Positions 12,101 through 18,475 of a stretch of DNA of 24,268 nt are shown here, one piece after another. Under the pieces are notes generated by a model. The model searched no databases. It saw only the letters and a list, made by a program, of their open reading frames with translations, and was not told the origin of the DNA. The position numbers and the translations under genes were made by a program. The stretch's first letter is position 1; the number at the start of each line of letters is the position of its first letter. The stretch is from an uncultured Christensenella sp. GTDB lineage: Bacteria; Bacillota; Clostridia; Christensenellales; UBA1242. The stretch covers positions 1 through 24,268 of the forward strand of contig CAJKWP010000015.1 in assembly GCA_905203645.1 (NCBI GenBank). The letters run 5' to 3'.

Positions 12101-15100
12101 ACAAAAGCATGGGATATCAAAAACTTTGCGATTTTGGGCAACGGAAAAACAGTAAAAATTGATCAAGCAAGCACAGACGGAGTTTTTATAAAAAATATTG
12201 ACCAAAATTCTTACATTGCAGGACTCAATTTGGATATACAATCTGTATACCCAACTGCAAGTGATTATACAAGCACGTCAATACCACAAATTGAAGCACA
12301 AAATATGTACGCTCCAGTTTTGGAAAACAATGGCACTATTTATGGTGTTACAGTTGCAACAAAATCAAATGTAGCAAGCATTGACAAAATCTATGTCAAT
12401 GCAAAAACCGCATCTGGTTTGGTTGGCATAAATACAGGTGTTATATCTTCTTGTGCAGGATATTTGAATATCACAAATATATTTGATGACTACAAGATAA
12501 TATCAACAAACCAAGATGGATACACTTATTATTCACTTGATATCGCAACAACCGCAGGACTTGTTGCACAAAACTATGGCGATGTGTACGCAAGCCTTAC
12601 AGCAGGTCAAATTGTTGGTGATTACAGCAATGTCTATGCAATAAGCCATGACATACTCAATCCAAAAATTGACTCAACAACAAACAAAGCGGTTTATGAT
12701 GATACTTCACGACCAATAGTTTCACATTGCTATACAATCTTGGATTGTACAAAGGCTTGCAGACAAATTGCAAAAGACGAAACTACCCTTGTAAGTTTGC
12801 AAGATTATGAAACTTACAATGCAGTTCAACTGCCTGGCACAGACGGAAAATCGCAAAAACCTGTATACGCACACGTATTTGATATCGGCGCAAACAGCAC
12901 ATGTTTCTATGACATCTATGGCACTGGTACAAATGACCAAAGCGGACAGGATATAAGTCAATTTATCACATCACAAATTTCCAAACCAAAATTCTTTGAA
13001 AGTGCACAAAATACAACAAAGTTTGAAGAGTTTGAAAAATTTGATACTTTGAAATTGTGGAAATTCAATTCTGATTACAACTTTGGCTATCCAATTTTGG
13101 CAAATTCAGTTTTTGAAAATGAAAAAAGTTCATTCTATGCTCAAAGTTCTCAAGGTGAAAGATACGCAATTTTGAATATTGGTACTTTGCAAATGCTTGA
13201 ATCAAACTCAATTCCAAGTAAATTTGCTCTTGCTCAAAATATTTCAATTTCAGACGATATGGGATTTGTAAACAACAATGGATATATCAAAGACAAACAA
13301 TCAAATTGGAATATAATTGATTTGCAAAATGTTGATATTGACGGCAACGGTTATTCGATTTCTGGATTCAAACTTTCGCTTGAAGATGCAAAAAATTACG
13401 ACGAACAAAAATATGTAGCAATTTTTGCAAATATTTCAAACTCTGTTATAAAAAATTTGTATCTTACCGAAGGTCAAATCAATGTTGGAACGGCAACAAC
13501 AACCGACACTTCAACAACTTGCACACCAGCGGACAACAATGTTTATGTTGGCGTGCTTGCCGGCAAAATTTCAAATTCAACACTTTCTGATATGACAATC
13601 ACTGGCTTTGATGTTGATATCAATCTTGACGCCAAAGATAAATCGTCAGAAAGCACCAATGCAAAATTGTACTTTGGAACCATTGCAGGCTATGCATCAG
13701 AAACCAGCACATTAAAAGATAGAACATTTGAAAAATTTGACGTTTCAAACACAATCCACACACGTGGCAACATTCTTTCAAACATTGGTGGGTTGGTTGG
13801 CTATGGACAAAAGATAACTGTTCAAAATAATGAAATTTCAAATTATATGCATTTGGACAGTCAAAGCCCAAGTTCAAAATATTCTGTTTATGTGGGTTAT
13901 GGCAAAGATATAACTGTGCAAAACAACACTCATTCTGGATATATGGATGTCGAACATAGTTTGTACCAACCAACCAAAAACTCTGGAATTGGCATATCAG
14001 ACTCTGGGGTTTTAGGTAAAGACGCCAAATATTTTGATGATGATGGCAAAACATTGTGGAATTTGCAAAACGCAATAAACGACTTTGATGCAATGAAAAA
14101 ACTTGGAAAGAAAGTAAACTTTTTGGTAAGTGATTTTGTTCCAAAAGACATAAGCGATGATCAACTATACAAATATTTTCTTGAAAACAGTCCAAGTTGG
14201 AAACCTGCAAAAGACGCTTATTACACAATAAGAAATGACCATGGACCAGGATATACTTTCAGTTATCTTAATAGACCAGGAGAAGATGCAGATATATTCG
14301 GTAAGGATCAATATAGCAATTATTTGAAATGGGATTTGAAATACAACTCAGTAGATATTAAATTTTACTTTGATCTTTTGTCATCCAAAACAAGTTATGA
14401 TCAATCAAACAAAAATTATGGTATCGCTGACGGGAAGGAAGAAAGTGGCAATTTAGTAACAATATCTATCACTATGTATTCTGATTATTATGGTGAAATG
14501 TTCTTTGATCTCTATTCTACGGGCGGCGGTTTTGATGAAAAAGAAGATACTTGGTTAATAAATGCAGGTTACAAATTTTCAGATCGAGGTTATAGTGATC
14601 TACTACTAAAGATTACAGTAGAGGAATTCCAAAAGTTGTGCGAATTGCCAACTGCTGTTGAAGGTGAAACGTTATATGACTATTTTGGCATAAATCCAGA
14701 CGATTTGAATGTCGCAGAAGTAACAGAAAGAAATTCTTACAACAATTTGTATCAAACAGTGCAAGGCCTTATGCCACAAAATGGCGGAAATGGAACAAAA
14801 CAGAGCCCATACATAGTAAAAACCGAGCAAGAAATGATTTGGTGTCTTTCAAACGATAAATCATTTGTCCTTGAAAAATCGGTTAATCTTGGAAATGTTA
14901 CAAAAATCTATACTCTTGGTGAAACAGGTATCTTTGGAAATGGCAATTTTGTCAAATACAAAACGAATGGAAATGGAACATTACTCAAATCAACTGACGG
15001 CAAAGCTTTGAATCTGACCAACATTTCAACGTACAATATCAACTATGCAGGAACTGACAATGCATTGCTTGACAAAAACAACGCAAACTCAAAACTTGTC

Positions 15101-18100
15101 AATGTAAAATCGTTTGGGCTTGCAAATTCAGATTTTAAAAAGATTTCTGATAACGAGCATAATACTCACATAATGTCGGGCATAACACGTGAAAACCAAG
15201 GATCTATAACAAACTGTTCAAACTTCAAAACTCTTGTTGGTACTGACGGAAAAGATGGTGATGCTGTTTCGGGCTTCAAAGAAAATGGTCTTGACGGGAA
15301 GGATGGTATTTCTGGTTGGGACGCAAACTTGCTTGGCGGTATTGCAGGTCTTTCACAAAACAGTATCACAGGATGTTTCAACCAAGGTGTTATGGTTGGC
15401 GCCAATGGCGGAAACGGCAGTGATGGAATAAATGGGGTTGATGGTGGCAATGCAGATGCCAAAGAAAAAAAATATGCAACGGATGCGGGCAACGGAGGAG
15501 TAGGTGGCCACGGCGGAAATGCAAGTATCATTGGCGGAATTGTGGCAAAATCTCAAAAAAGTATAATATCAGGCAAAAACAATGCTACTCTTTACGCAGG
15601 AAAAGGCGGTAAAGGTGGCGCTGGTGGTGCCGGTGGCAAGGGTGGCGATTCAAGCAGTGACAGTATGGACGTGCTTGATACAGTCTTGACAAAATTAGGA
15701 AGACCAATTTGGGAATTGTTAGATGATGAAATTTCATATAAATCATCAACGTTGCCTGCTACTGCCGGTGGCGCTGGTGGTGCTGGTGGAAATGGTGGTG
15801 CAAGTCTTGTGGGATCTATTGCTGGTACAATCTTTAGCGATGATTTGAAAGATTATGGCGATGTATCCAAAATTAATGTTGATATGGCCTTTCAAGGAAG
15901 TGGTGGAAAAGGTGGCAAAGGAGGCAACGGTGGAAAATCAGTTGCTTACATGGCAACACCTGAAACTGGTTGGTGGATAAGTGTCATCGGTGCTGGTGCT
16001 TCTGGCGGTGGTGCTGGTGGTAATGGATACAACGGAAATGACTCAAGTGTAGTTCAAATATGTGCGCAATCAATAAACAAATATGACAGTAAACTGATAG
16101 AAGAATATCCAGACTTCTTTGCTTCAAGTGGAACAAAAGGATCACAATATTCTCAAAGTGCAGGAGATACAATACTTTACACCAACATATGTGAAGGCGG
16201 TGCAGGTGGAACAGGGAATGTCAATGGTTTCAAAGGTACTTCCAATGCTGGTACAAGTTTTGTGCCAGGAAAAATTCCAGGCGAACATGGAGCAGGTGTT
16301 GTCCAATCTGCAGCAGCAGCGTGGGCACCTGCGCTCACTGCTTACTTGATTGCATTTACTCCTACTTTGAAAACAACTGCCTTTGCAGTACTTTCTACTG
16401 CGACAGCAACTTTACTTTCAGCTACAGGAAATGTTTATTATGTTCTGGATAAAGCAAACAAGAATAAGTGTTCAGAAAGTGCAGGTGGAAATGATGTACA
16501 AGTTCCATCAAAACAAACTATCACACCATCACCCTATGGCGGCGGAATACCTGCATTGAAATGGGAAAAAAATGATAACAAATTACAGTCTAAAATCAAT
16601 GACTTGTCAATTATAAATTCGGTTTATTACACACTTCAAGCCGATGAAAATAAAGACAAGTATCAACTGCTCTTGACAGATGACGTAACTGTTCAAAACG
16701 CAGAAGCACAATACAAACTTTGCATAGAATTGAACGGAGATGGACACAGAATAATAATTGATTCCGAATCGCCAAGAGAAATACCATTGTTTGACATAAG
16801 TACGTCAGGCAAAATTACAAAAACATACTTTGCTTTGGACATTTCTGCATCGACTGATTGTGGTAAATACAGTGCTTGGCAGTTTGTTACAAATGACAAA
16901 TCAAAAGTGACAAATGGAAGTGTTTCAGATTGTCAAATAACAAAATGTAAAATTTCTGTTGATGCGACAAAATTGGAATACATACTTGCAAACAATTTTG
17001 ACTCCGACCAAATAAAAACTTTGGAAGAAGAAATCAACAAAGGTTGGTGGAATTTTAAAGAATTTGAATTTGCAAGTGGAAACGGGACAAAAGACAATCC
17101 ATACATCCTCACTGGAATGGAACAATGGAATGCCTTTGTAAGATATTCAAATCTTGGATTGAGTGGATATTACTTCAAATTGAGTTGTAATCCAACAATA
17201 AATTTGAAGAGAGAAGATGCAAGCAATACAAACTTTGTAATTGATACTTTCAAAAATCACCTTGACGGCAATAACTTTACATTGAAGTTGGGACAAAACG
17301 AAAACAATGATATGTTTGACGGGCTTGTCAATATAAACGAAGGAATAATAAAAAATCTCACTATTGCAGGTTACGTTCAACAAAGTGCAGTTGCTTACAC
17401 AAATATTGGCACGATCGACGGGGTAACTGTAAATGCAACAGTTCAGAATGGTGGTGAAAGTCAAAAAGATATATCTGGCTTTGTATATGAAAACCAAGGA
17501 ACAATTTCAAATAGTCGCTTTGAAGGAAAAATTGAAAATAACAATGGTGGAGCGTATGGATTTGCAGTTACAAATACTGGAAATATAACAGGTTGTTCAA
17601 CTGGTAAAGATGTAAAGATAACAAGTTATGGTGGCGATGTTGCTGGTTGCGTAAAGAACAACAGACAAGGTGCAGAAATAACAAGTTTTGTAAACAATGC
17701 GAAAATAACTGCCAATCAATTGAACGCTGAAGAAGTTATTGAAAGTGTTTCTGATGTGGCAAGAGGCAATGGTCATAATGCGGCAGGTGTTGCAATTAAC
17801 AATTACGGAACAATATCCGAAAGTACAAACAACGGTGCAATAACAGCATCTTCGGCAAGCGATTGTAACTTTGATTCAGAAATCGAATACACTTACAAAG
17901 ATAATAATGGCGGTACAATAACCGAAAAGAGCATAATCTCCGGCTGTTCAGGTGGAAATGCAGCGGGTATTGTGATTTACAACATTGATCCTTCTTCAAT
18001 CAGTTACGAAACTGATTCAGATGGCAATCCAACCTCAAATTACGGAAAACCAAGCATTGTTGGAACCCTAACAAATTGCAAAAACTATGGAATAATCACT

Positions 18101-18469
18101 GCAGGCAATGGTGGAAACAACAGTAACTCAAACGGAATCGGCGGTGATGGTGGAAATGCTGGCGACATTTGCATTCCTTACGTTACAGTAAGAAGCGACA
18201 GCGAAACCCAAAATAATTATGGAAATGTATCTGGCAGCCCTAGTTTTGGAAATGGCTATTACAATACAAAAACCGAAACCATAGTCCAAGAAGATGGAAC
18301 GGAAATACAACAAACTATTGTGGACAAAATATTCTTGAAGCAAGGCAATGCTGGAACTGGTGGAAAACAAAACGGAAATGGCAACCGTGGAAAAATTTGG
18401 CAAGCGGTAACAACTGGTGAAATCGTAGAAAAAACAATAGTTGAAGTTGGAGAAGTGGTGACACAATAA
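185..18469 (+). CDS. giant Ig-like / GLUG beta-helix surface lipoprotein (6,094 aa)
   Basis: This gene encodes a predicted extracellular lipoprotein of roughly 0.65 MDa. The signal peptide MEKIKNIL... ends in the lipobox LFG-C, with the likely lipidated Cys30 (codon at 272). Residues ~31-1005 look like Ig-like beta-sandwich repeats of bacterial Big type. A first GLUG-rich beta-helix segment covers ~1006-1336, with motifs such as GGLVVQNDGQISNS and VGGLVAKMSGGKISQS. A second Ig-like block covers ~1337-2155. Further beta-helix segments begin near residues 2156, 2607, 3241, 3937, 4324, 4866 and 5632. A non-repeat domain (~4600-4865), glycine-rich tracts (~5018-5360) and a hydrophobic hairpin (5375-5422) interrupt them. 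The C-terminus is glycine-rich and then ends VGEVVTQ, with no LPXTG, SLH or membrane anchor. Residues 1 to ~1700 are colinear with the downstream lipoprotein. No catalytic motif was recognised; adhesion or a structural surface role is inference. The reading frame is intact throughout. Confidence 0.96.
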   Translation: MEKIKNILGKIAMALAMIMCMGSGIILFGCDDGKNMSVSVDKSSVSIFLGETEDDTVSVVASVANNGRASDQIFCSFENDRASLIKTEYLGNGKTQIFIKGNIPGSTQVKVHTKEKNKTCDFKVEVVQPLTGLNAKTGVKTYVVKGQKNKINIANLIDFEPINTSHKDVVVSIASEVSQDLAYIEQNEQGTFLYIDPSFEGDNVAVKIESSNRPSVAPVVLDFEVLNPILTQDENGNLKGINSISSSKSINQILYPQIQNGQNTIYLAHNNLDYSEEIITVEIDRTNLSQNKELRLTPVVTNPNLAVVTQIERRDSNAQKLVFDITVVAGNNVGSDCYLYFELCYNGYPNSKVDTQQIKTQILSYDLIESLYFNGEQALDVMTSDLYTSYTSSVGLPLVFDVYPTTVHQDYRKLYISTNDYALNDDGTLNENSKIILLDENGRYLQKDNDGYIVVDSGQKVYALARSEFAGQSASIDVESKFTKDYYQNADPSVKANKKTTINFSLLESVREISFAGFAESDTNKNTFFFASNKAETQTIYFDVKPANVKVSEKYIEVGADFELVKNSLKAEKYLSDTQGNVVGRRYSFDVKSNPNNKTNIQSLSISFENGRKIVGTLHSFVELDETRVNISLQSPNENSAVGKLMYVTGISGVVFETAIKNGNSAKLSINTYGADYVASYKFADCTDADQAQNYFSALADKARFTNSTNILNSALLNGFSFVSGNKVGKTQVQILLAGNKFSKETNDGITYNRLSAEQIELEKYFFVEIYNPVKSFEVSQATVTLYSYESVGFYNKQLSTTSFGVFVNLNQTPATYSQINFTPEHLNGYADVTFDSENNIAYIQALSTKDPLTQTSSEVYSDGFIKFEIEEFGVKQILNVRVIIRRATMVEGINVYNVNKNSGIYMEIGKDQYFNMDVAVKNSDAFNKNLIYTFVPDQNTNSSILTVDKWTGRITLNGTEGGTGKVVITPQDCFSGENEPVLDFDNEYSKNHIENVQLVIPITVADGRSKATAIRIQDLSQIQNNTYHYILTKSCNAISLGNFSGGLYGDSTNPPTITFENNDSLFDNFSGIIEDIVFVGTAKNAFVAKTNKGTIKNITVDTYTNADGSYTASKVLGDGENAGGLVVQNDGQISNSKFFGQIQNGNYVGGICATNNGVILECAVEFYTFADCIGELSGNVVGGLVAKMSGGKISQSYVYNYHNQNSLVATTKGALVGEFEGGLIQQSFAKTNSEKLVGNEDAVAEQTSQFNITNSFVIIQDIENDTLSNITVNIDKKYLKGYSLAYDTKPNGYTTFNSYYNANKIYFSNNSVWAINLNQNDGYPYLKDIQFEGANAITNFVMQNTDQSLCDNQNSKAILFVYEKQSMVATTPAEDAVISSWNTISFAKLFGLKSSNGVRAEFTNPQYKEYANLYSNSIVLKKAGNIQLKIFSKYDYTKNKTFDIVILNAIEDFKLMYQESQIFDGSVIRVKKSSTETFNLDFVKEKVAVDRPIALKQGDFKVLLNGKAITETGFANQTGNMFSIDTARLDTNSINFAISASILDDFNKILNQNYNLTFTLSLYNGADQISTDVSKVIRVQPLDVVKFDVTTLTDNFDEELDIQIFDKDGFEGFTEDELYVGLFENSNADGFRPYTKQVYGMETDGSWTKISQVGSYSYFKIVYSVKLQIDESYLNRPFEELDLTFDICSNLVKNVKTSVNVVYNSQSIERILFTNLNFSKWDKLTGYTFEDEPQNVVNPGKSSLLKINLYPAFADYSYVEITSSVADGQYLSLYPLTLENGYYKRQTNGYNVIDNGIRLPNNYQNGDRLGIYNILVAVPSNIQVDTAFEIVVKAFNSRGEEQKTDKFTLVTRPLVASTITIDGEDTKLMARGTYADIVVTTQLDQNLDSIKISGQGKVSGISLDKIEEIIDNERNVKVYTTKIFVGENAYFEEQDDSSFEVVATVSRNNGGIIEERPSKVKVSVVDFLVDSINLDVDSVDKTNLNVFLGIDKYLNFAFDTTTWEDTTYLDPTIQEAITKLRANVQKFVEQNYFVANDPTGSDSYYIVNYHQGDEDYLSSTSARYKNLLNNLYYVNADGSSVKVLSASGYLNANPYFDFDYSGNGKWSDTVGGKYLKIVGKSTGTQKMRLVFAYLTPDKVKHELTFDFTITIKVYTDEDRPTQITTAEEFVAIQKQNDAQDFILMNDIELSYYVPFDTSKIKTFDGNNKIITIRSFDMSDDQTNSLNLALFSNVTADTILKNITVNYYHNDNIIVDTTTYKTINFAGFAITNNGSITNGHVLAMRTNLSLANPTNDAGINISYTCGNIPSTIQSKIAGFVLNNNGVITNSRVGGESFKKIYSNNVSVGDYALSKFTISGQGDIAGFVYENTGIISSSFANNIALTNNTKSGIETATAGFAVTNQSGSISLSYARGAYSKTNPNEIKTTGSVISTNSVGAGFVYKNNADIFDCYSNIKLKDTANNSGRNSAGFVYNNAGNVNRCYSSSIIENSLTTQMNFNGVDDYGNLLNTGEIVNCYYYSPRDLSDDSDIKDMDETYGSGVLRVENFDTSDIFYGFSFAPLNSWNGVWTMTVGKGPELISANNIAISSRYAVQTDENEFTFAFVEGYEYGSDANPILISNETEFNQVFGNSNRTPVQQYYDKDKKIAFGNYRLINNIDLSKLATEEEDYVLISSLTSLVNNAVFDGNSLTISNLELTSEIDSDQTGFGLFASILNNSAVLNTNVTLKGINASNIQNVGVIAGIVHDSTIANVNISSTRRGEISPVLGQNVAGGVAGMVFGDSSIVSAVVNGIEVSASYFDTNGSIRQKFVRTDSKQNVDNSKLSYAGGVVGILDLYYVDQYTQVGYDQEQLVSSSHAALLHAKGGTIVKAGTVGGVIGYTGQNTYVRDAQFIIERISTEYTSKIVSYGYSAGGLIGENYGDLTQSVVEHDRQTQNQIESNTSLYYKNPDGYNHGYEELFVTTDAYSPIFVGGLVGQTFSGRITNSYSKANVIAQNADYVGGLFGGIGDFDKLRKSKLGYNYFNELYTFGDISSRDVDASSKNIGATTNVRGGVAGGIAGFCEFAEKTTLTDGEELVDIVFAGVNAVNFFSTEHDTITQTENQTTSLQFENIYDFYGATYYDGKTVLANQYDKDTALFTFANEKLDDGGSGYSYIPDIPSNHVVKNFFANQTEYRPIESCYVKNGSVSRTVTDKIEPLSAITTPATDGGYMDVIFRNNHWDPYKWERKPNELLPRILFSTSTSIIYIRTADDLKLMAKYPTKTFIIYGTGPNGDKKVFVDCSTVDDDFLQNIKNFRGVLKGYKNDEDGNPLFGLSYLSNLTHALIDDTQNGAVFTDFIIANSGNADVNSFIGSAILVENANGVIFRNIILDDCQIATTSNKAALLAGLATNCMFADITVQNISKSDFVKQDTSKSTQKAQYYAGVFAGSISGTRKTIIKDCVISNQSKSSMGVLVEGNSTTEATINAGGFVGGASSGSIQIDASKQIIQSKENVTFKVEFVEQNVVGKPIYNVNLGMITGSASSMNFAITDAGMTVYGLLKMSDGAHIQNLNVGGLVGQTVNGGLTTISAQNKNNNICINIDIDNSSNTFVENAMSVLNIGGLIGKSNSKVAVSNINIFHESNERYLIKNNDHVYIQTNNSYDNIGGLIGLANDGLVCTQTNYEAITTYIGKDSLNGGAKGTVKYGGTIGYISNQSSMSENMFFVTGFVNTANVQIKNKNKVIAGGIIGAINVLNQNNSNSTYDVVLGKEGQDDIDNNIILEALYIDRLQNSDIVAGGLIGDSAVGKGENDDRVRKISLVNNQALGEVNINAKANINRDNDSLYLYLGGLVARGNKNIKLVSNNSLTTIMANRIASNNYRISAFVADADFDINSSVRNTNCSDYNLCGVSSVEESAVSNTLADNNIVSISTQTKNILPSCFIKNEEWIFGTKFKPYDSSNLSNLEEFLQNTNAQINENKQRTYLLLKDDISLTKAWDIKNFAILGNGKTVKIDQASTDGVFIKNIDQNSYIAGLNLDIQSVYPTASDYTSTSIPQIEAQNMYAPVLENNGTIYGVTVATKSNVASIDKIYVNAKTASGLVGINTGVISSCAGYLNITNIFDDYKIISTNQDGYTYYSLDIATTAGLVAQNYGDVYASLTAGQIVGDYSNVYAISHDILNPKIDSTTNKAVYDDTSRPIVSHCYTILDCTKACRQIAKDETTLVSLQDYETYNAVQLPGTDGKSQKPVYAHVFDIGANSTCFYDIYGTGTNDQSGQDISQFITSQISKPKFFESAQNTTKFEEFEKFDTLKLWKFNSDYNFGYPILANSVFENEKSSFYAQSSQGERYAILNIGTLQMLESNSIPSKFALAQNISISDDMGFVNNNGYIKDKQSNWNIIDLQNVDIDGNGYSISGFKLSLEDAKNYDEQKYVAIFANISNSVIKNLYLTEGQINVGTATTTDTSTTCTPADNNVYVGVLAGKISNSTLSDMTITGFDVDINLDAKDKSSESTNAKLYFGTIAGYASETSTLKDRTFEKFDVSNTIHTRGNILSNIGGLVGYGQKITVQNNEISNYMHLDSQSPSSKYSVYVGYGKDITVQNNTHSGYMDVEHSLYQPTKNSGIGISDSGVLGKDAKYFDDDGKTLWNLQNAINDFDAMKKLGKKVNFLVSDFVPKDISDDQLYKYFLENSPSWKPAKDAYYTIRNDHGPGYTFSYLNRPGEDADIFGKDQYSNYLKWDLKYNSVDIKFYFDLLSSKTSYDQSNKNYGIADGKEESGNLVTISITMYSDYYGEMFFDLYSTGGGFDEKEDTWLINAGYKFSDRGYSDLLLKITVEEFQKLCELPTAVEGETLYDYFGINPDDLNVAEVTERNSYNNLYQTVQGLMPQNGGNGTKQSPYIVKTEQEMIWCLSNDKSFVLEKSVNLGNVTKIYTLGETGIFGNGNFVKYKTNGNGTLLKSTDGKALNLTNISTYNINYAGTDNALLDKNNANSKLVNVKSFGLANSDFKKISDNEHNTHIMSGITRENQGSITNCSNFKTLVGTDGKDGDAVSGFKENGLDGKDGISGWDANLLGGIAGLSQNSITGCFNQGVMVGANGGNGSDGINGVDGGNADAKEKKYATDAGNGGVGGHGGNASIIGGIVAKSQKSIISGKNNATLYAGKGGKGGAGGAGGKGGDSSSDSMDVLDTVLTKLGRPIWELLDDEISYKSSTLPATAGGAGGAGGNGGASLVGSIAGTIFSDDLKDYGDVSKINVDMAFQGSGGKGGKGGNGGKSVAYMATPETGWWISVIGAGASGGGAGGNGYNGNDSSVVQICAQSINKYDSKLIEEYPDFFASSGTKGSQYSQSAGDTILYTNICEGGAGGTGNVNGFKGTSNAGTSFVPGKIPGEHGAGVVQSAAAAWAPALTAYLIAFTPTLKTTAFAVLSTATATLLSATGNVYYVLDKANKNKCSESAGGNDVQVPSKQTITPSPYGGGIPALKWEKNDNKLQSKINDLSIINSVYYTLQADENKDKYQLLLTDDVTVQNAEAQYKLCIELNGDGHRIIIDSESPREIPLFDISTSGKITKTYFALDISASTDCGKYSAWQFVTNDKSKVTNGSVSDCQITKCKISVDATKLEYILANNFDSDQIKTLEEEINKGWWNFKEFEFASGNGTKDNPYILTGMEQWNAFVRYSNLGLSGYYFKLSCNPTINLKREDASNTNFVIDTFKNHLDGNNFTLKLGQNENNDMFDGLVNINEGIIKNLTIAGYVQQSAVAYTNIGTIDGVTVNATVQNGGESQKDISGFVYENQGTISNSRFEGKIENNNGGAYGFAVTNTGNITGCSTGKDVKITSYGGDVAGCVKNNRQGAEITSFVNNAKITANQLNAEEVIESVSDVARGNGHNAAGVAINNYGTISESTNNGAITASSASDCNFDSEIEYTYKDNNGGTITEKSIISGCSGGNAAGIVIYNIDPSSISYETDSDGNPTSNYGKPSIVGTLTNCKNYGIITAGNGGNNSNSNGIGGDGGNAGDICIPYVTVRSDSETQNNYGNVSGSPSFGNGYYNTKTETIVQEDGTEIQQTIVDKIFLKQGNAGTGGKQNGNGNRGKIWQAVTTGEIVEKTIVEVGEVVTQ
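13990..14775 (+). other. non-repetitive domain inserted between beta-helix segments
   Basis: This stretch encodes about 260 residues that lack the Gly/Asn GLUG repeats on either side. They are rich in Tyr, Asp, Lys and Phe, with helix-like parts (DDQLYKYFLENSPSW, VEEFQKLCELPTA) and strand-like parts (LVTISITMYSDYYGEMFFDL). It looks like one or two globular domains carried between helices 6 and 7. I recognise no family. Codon choice shifts here: TTA and CTA leucines and CGA arginine appear, whereas neighbouring segments use mostly TTG and CTT for leucine. Confidence 0.55.
15238..16270 (+). repeat. glycine-rich PGRS/collagen-like tracts
   Basis: Several glycine-rich stretches occur here, including GTDGKDGDAVSG and GLDGKDGISG near the start, GKGGKGGAGGAGGKGG at ~15601-15648, GGAGGAGGNGG at ~15766-15800 and GGKGGKGGNGGK at ~15903-15938. 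They alternate with ordinary GLUG-type strands such as LLGGIAGLSQNSITGCFNQG. Similar shorter tracts lie near 18106-18165 and 18340-18395. GGX repeats are known in other proteins to pack as polyglycine-II helices, so the tracts may form such a bundle beside the beta-helix; that structural reading is inference. Confidence 0.75.
16307..16449 (+). other. hydrophobic helical hairpin inside the glycine-rich region
   Basis: Residues 5375-5422 contain two hydrophobic stretches, SAAAAWAPALTAYLIAFT and TTAFAVLSTATATLLS, separated by PTLK and followed by a charged KANKNK segment. Their length and composition resemble a pair of short membrane or membrane-interacting helices, unusual in the middle of a secreted beta-helix protein. 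They could equally be a buried core or packing element beside the glycine-rich bundle. Confidence 0.55.
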
Positions 18470-18475
18470 ACAAAA

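Larger units (their letters stand above)
3197..18400 (+). repeat. eight GLUG-type beta-helix segments within the giant gene
   Basis: Approximate segments are 3197-4170, 6650-7920, 8000-9895, 9905-11990, 11995-13105, 13155-13930, 14780-16565 and 17080-18400. Several open with a G-rich turn followed by P(Y/I)xI and a Glu-hydrophobic pair: SDANPILISNETEF, GTKQSPYIVKTEQEM and GTKDNPYILTGMEQW. Many close with a Trp followed by GYPYL or similar (4121-4165, 13058-13100, 16539-16568). Inside are repeats of about 20-30 residues of the form GGLVGxxxGxIxxS, typical of the GLUG family. The 13-base string GGTGGACTTGTTG, encoding GGLV, recurs at 3731, 9098, 10844 and 11666. The exact segment borders are by eye. 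Confidence 0.75.

Noticed and set aside
12829..12846. LPGTDG as a sortase signal in the giant protein
   Set aside because: It is mid-protein, not followed by a hydrophobic segment and basic tail, and is LPGTD rather than LPXTG.
13620..14228. Minus-strand open frame of 202 codons
   Set aside because: It lies antisense within the giant gene and translates to Leu/His/Cys/Gln-rich sequence typical of reverse-complemented AT-rich coding DNA, with no ribosome binding site.
15166..15531. Minus-strand proline-rich open frame
   Set aside because: Proline is simply the reverse complement of the glycine codons in the glycine-rich tracts.
15600..15940. GGX-encoding DNA repeats as a CRISPR or minisatellite array
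   Set aside because: There is no regular repeat-spacer structure; the DNA repetition follows from glycine codons in an intact frame.
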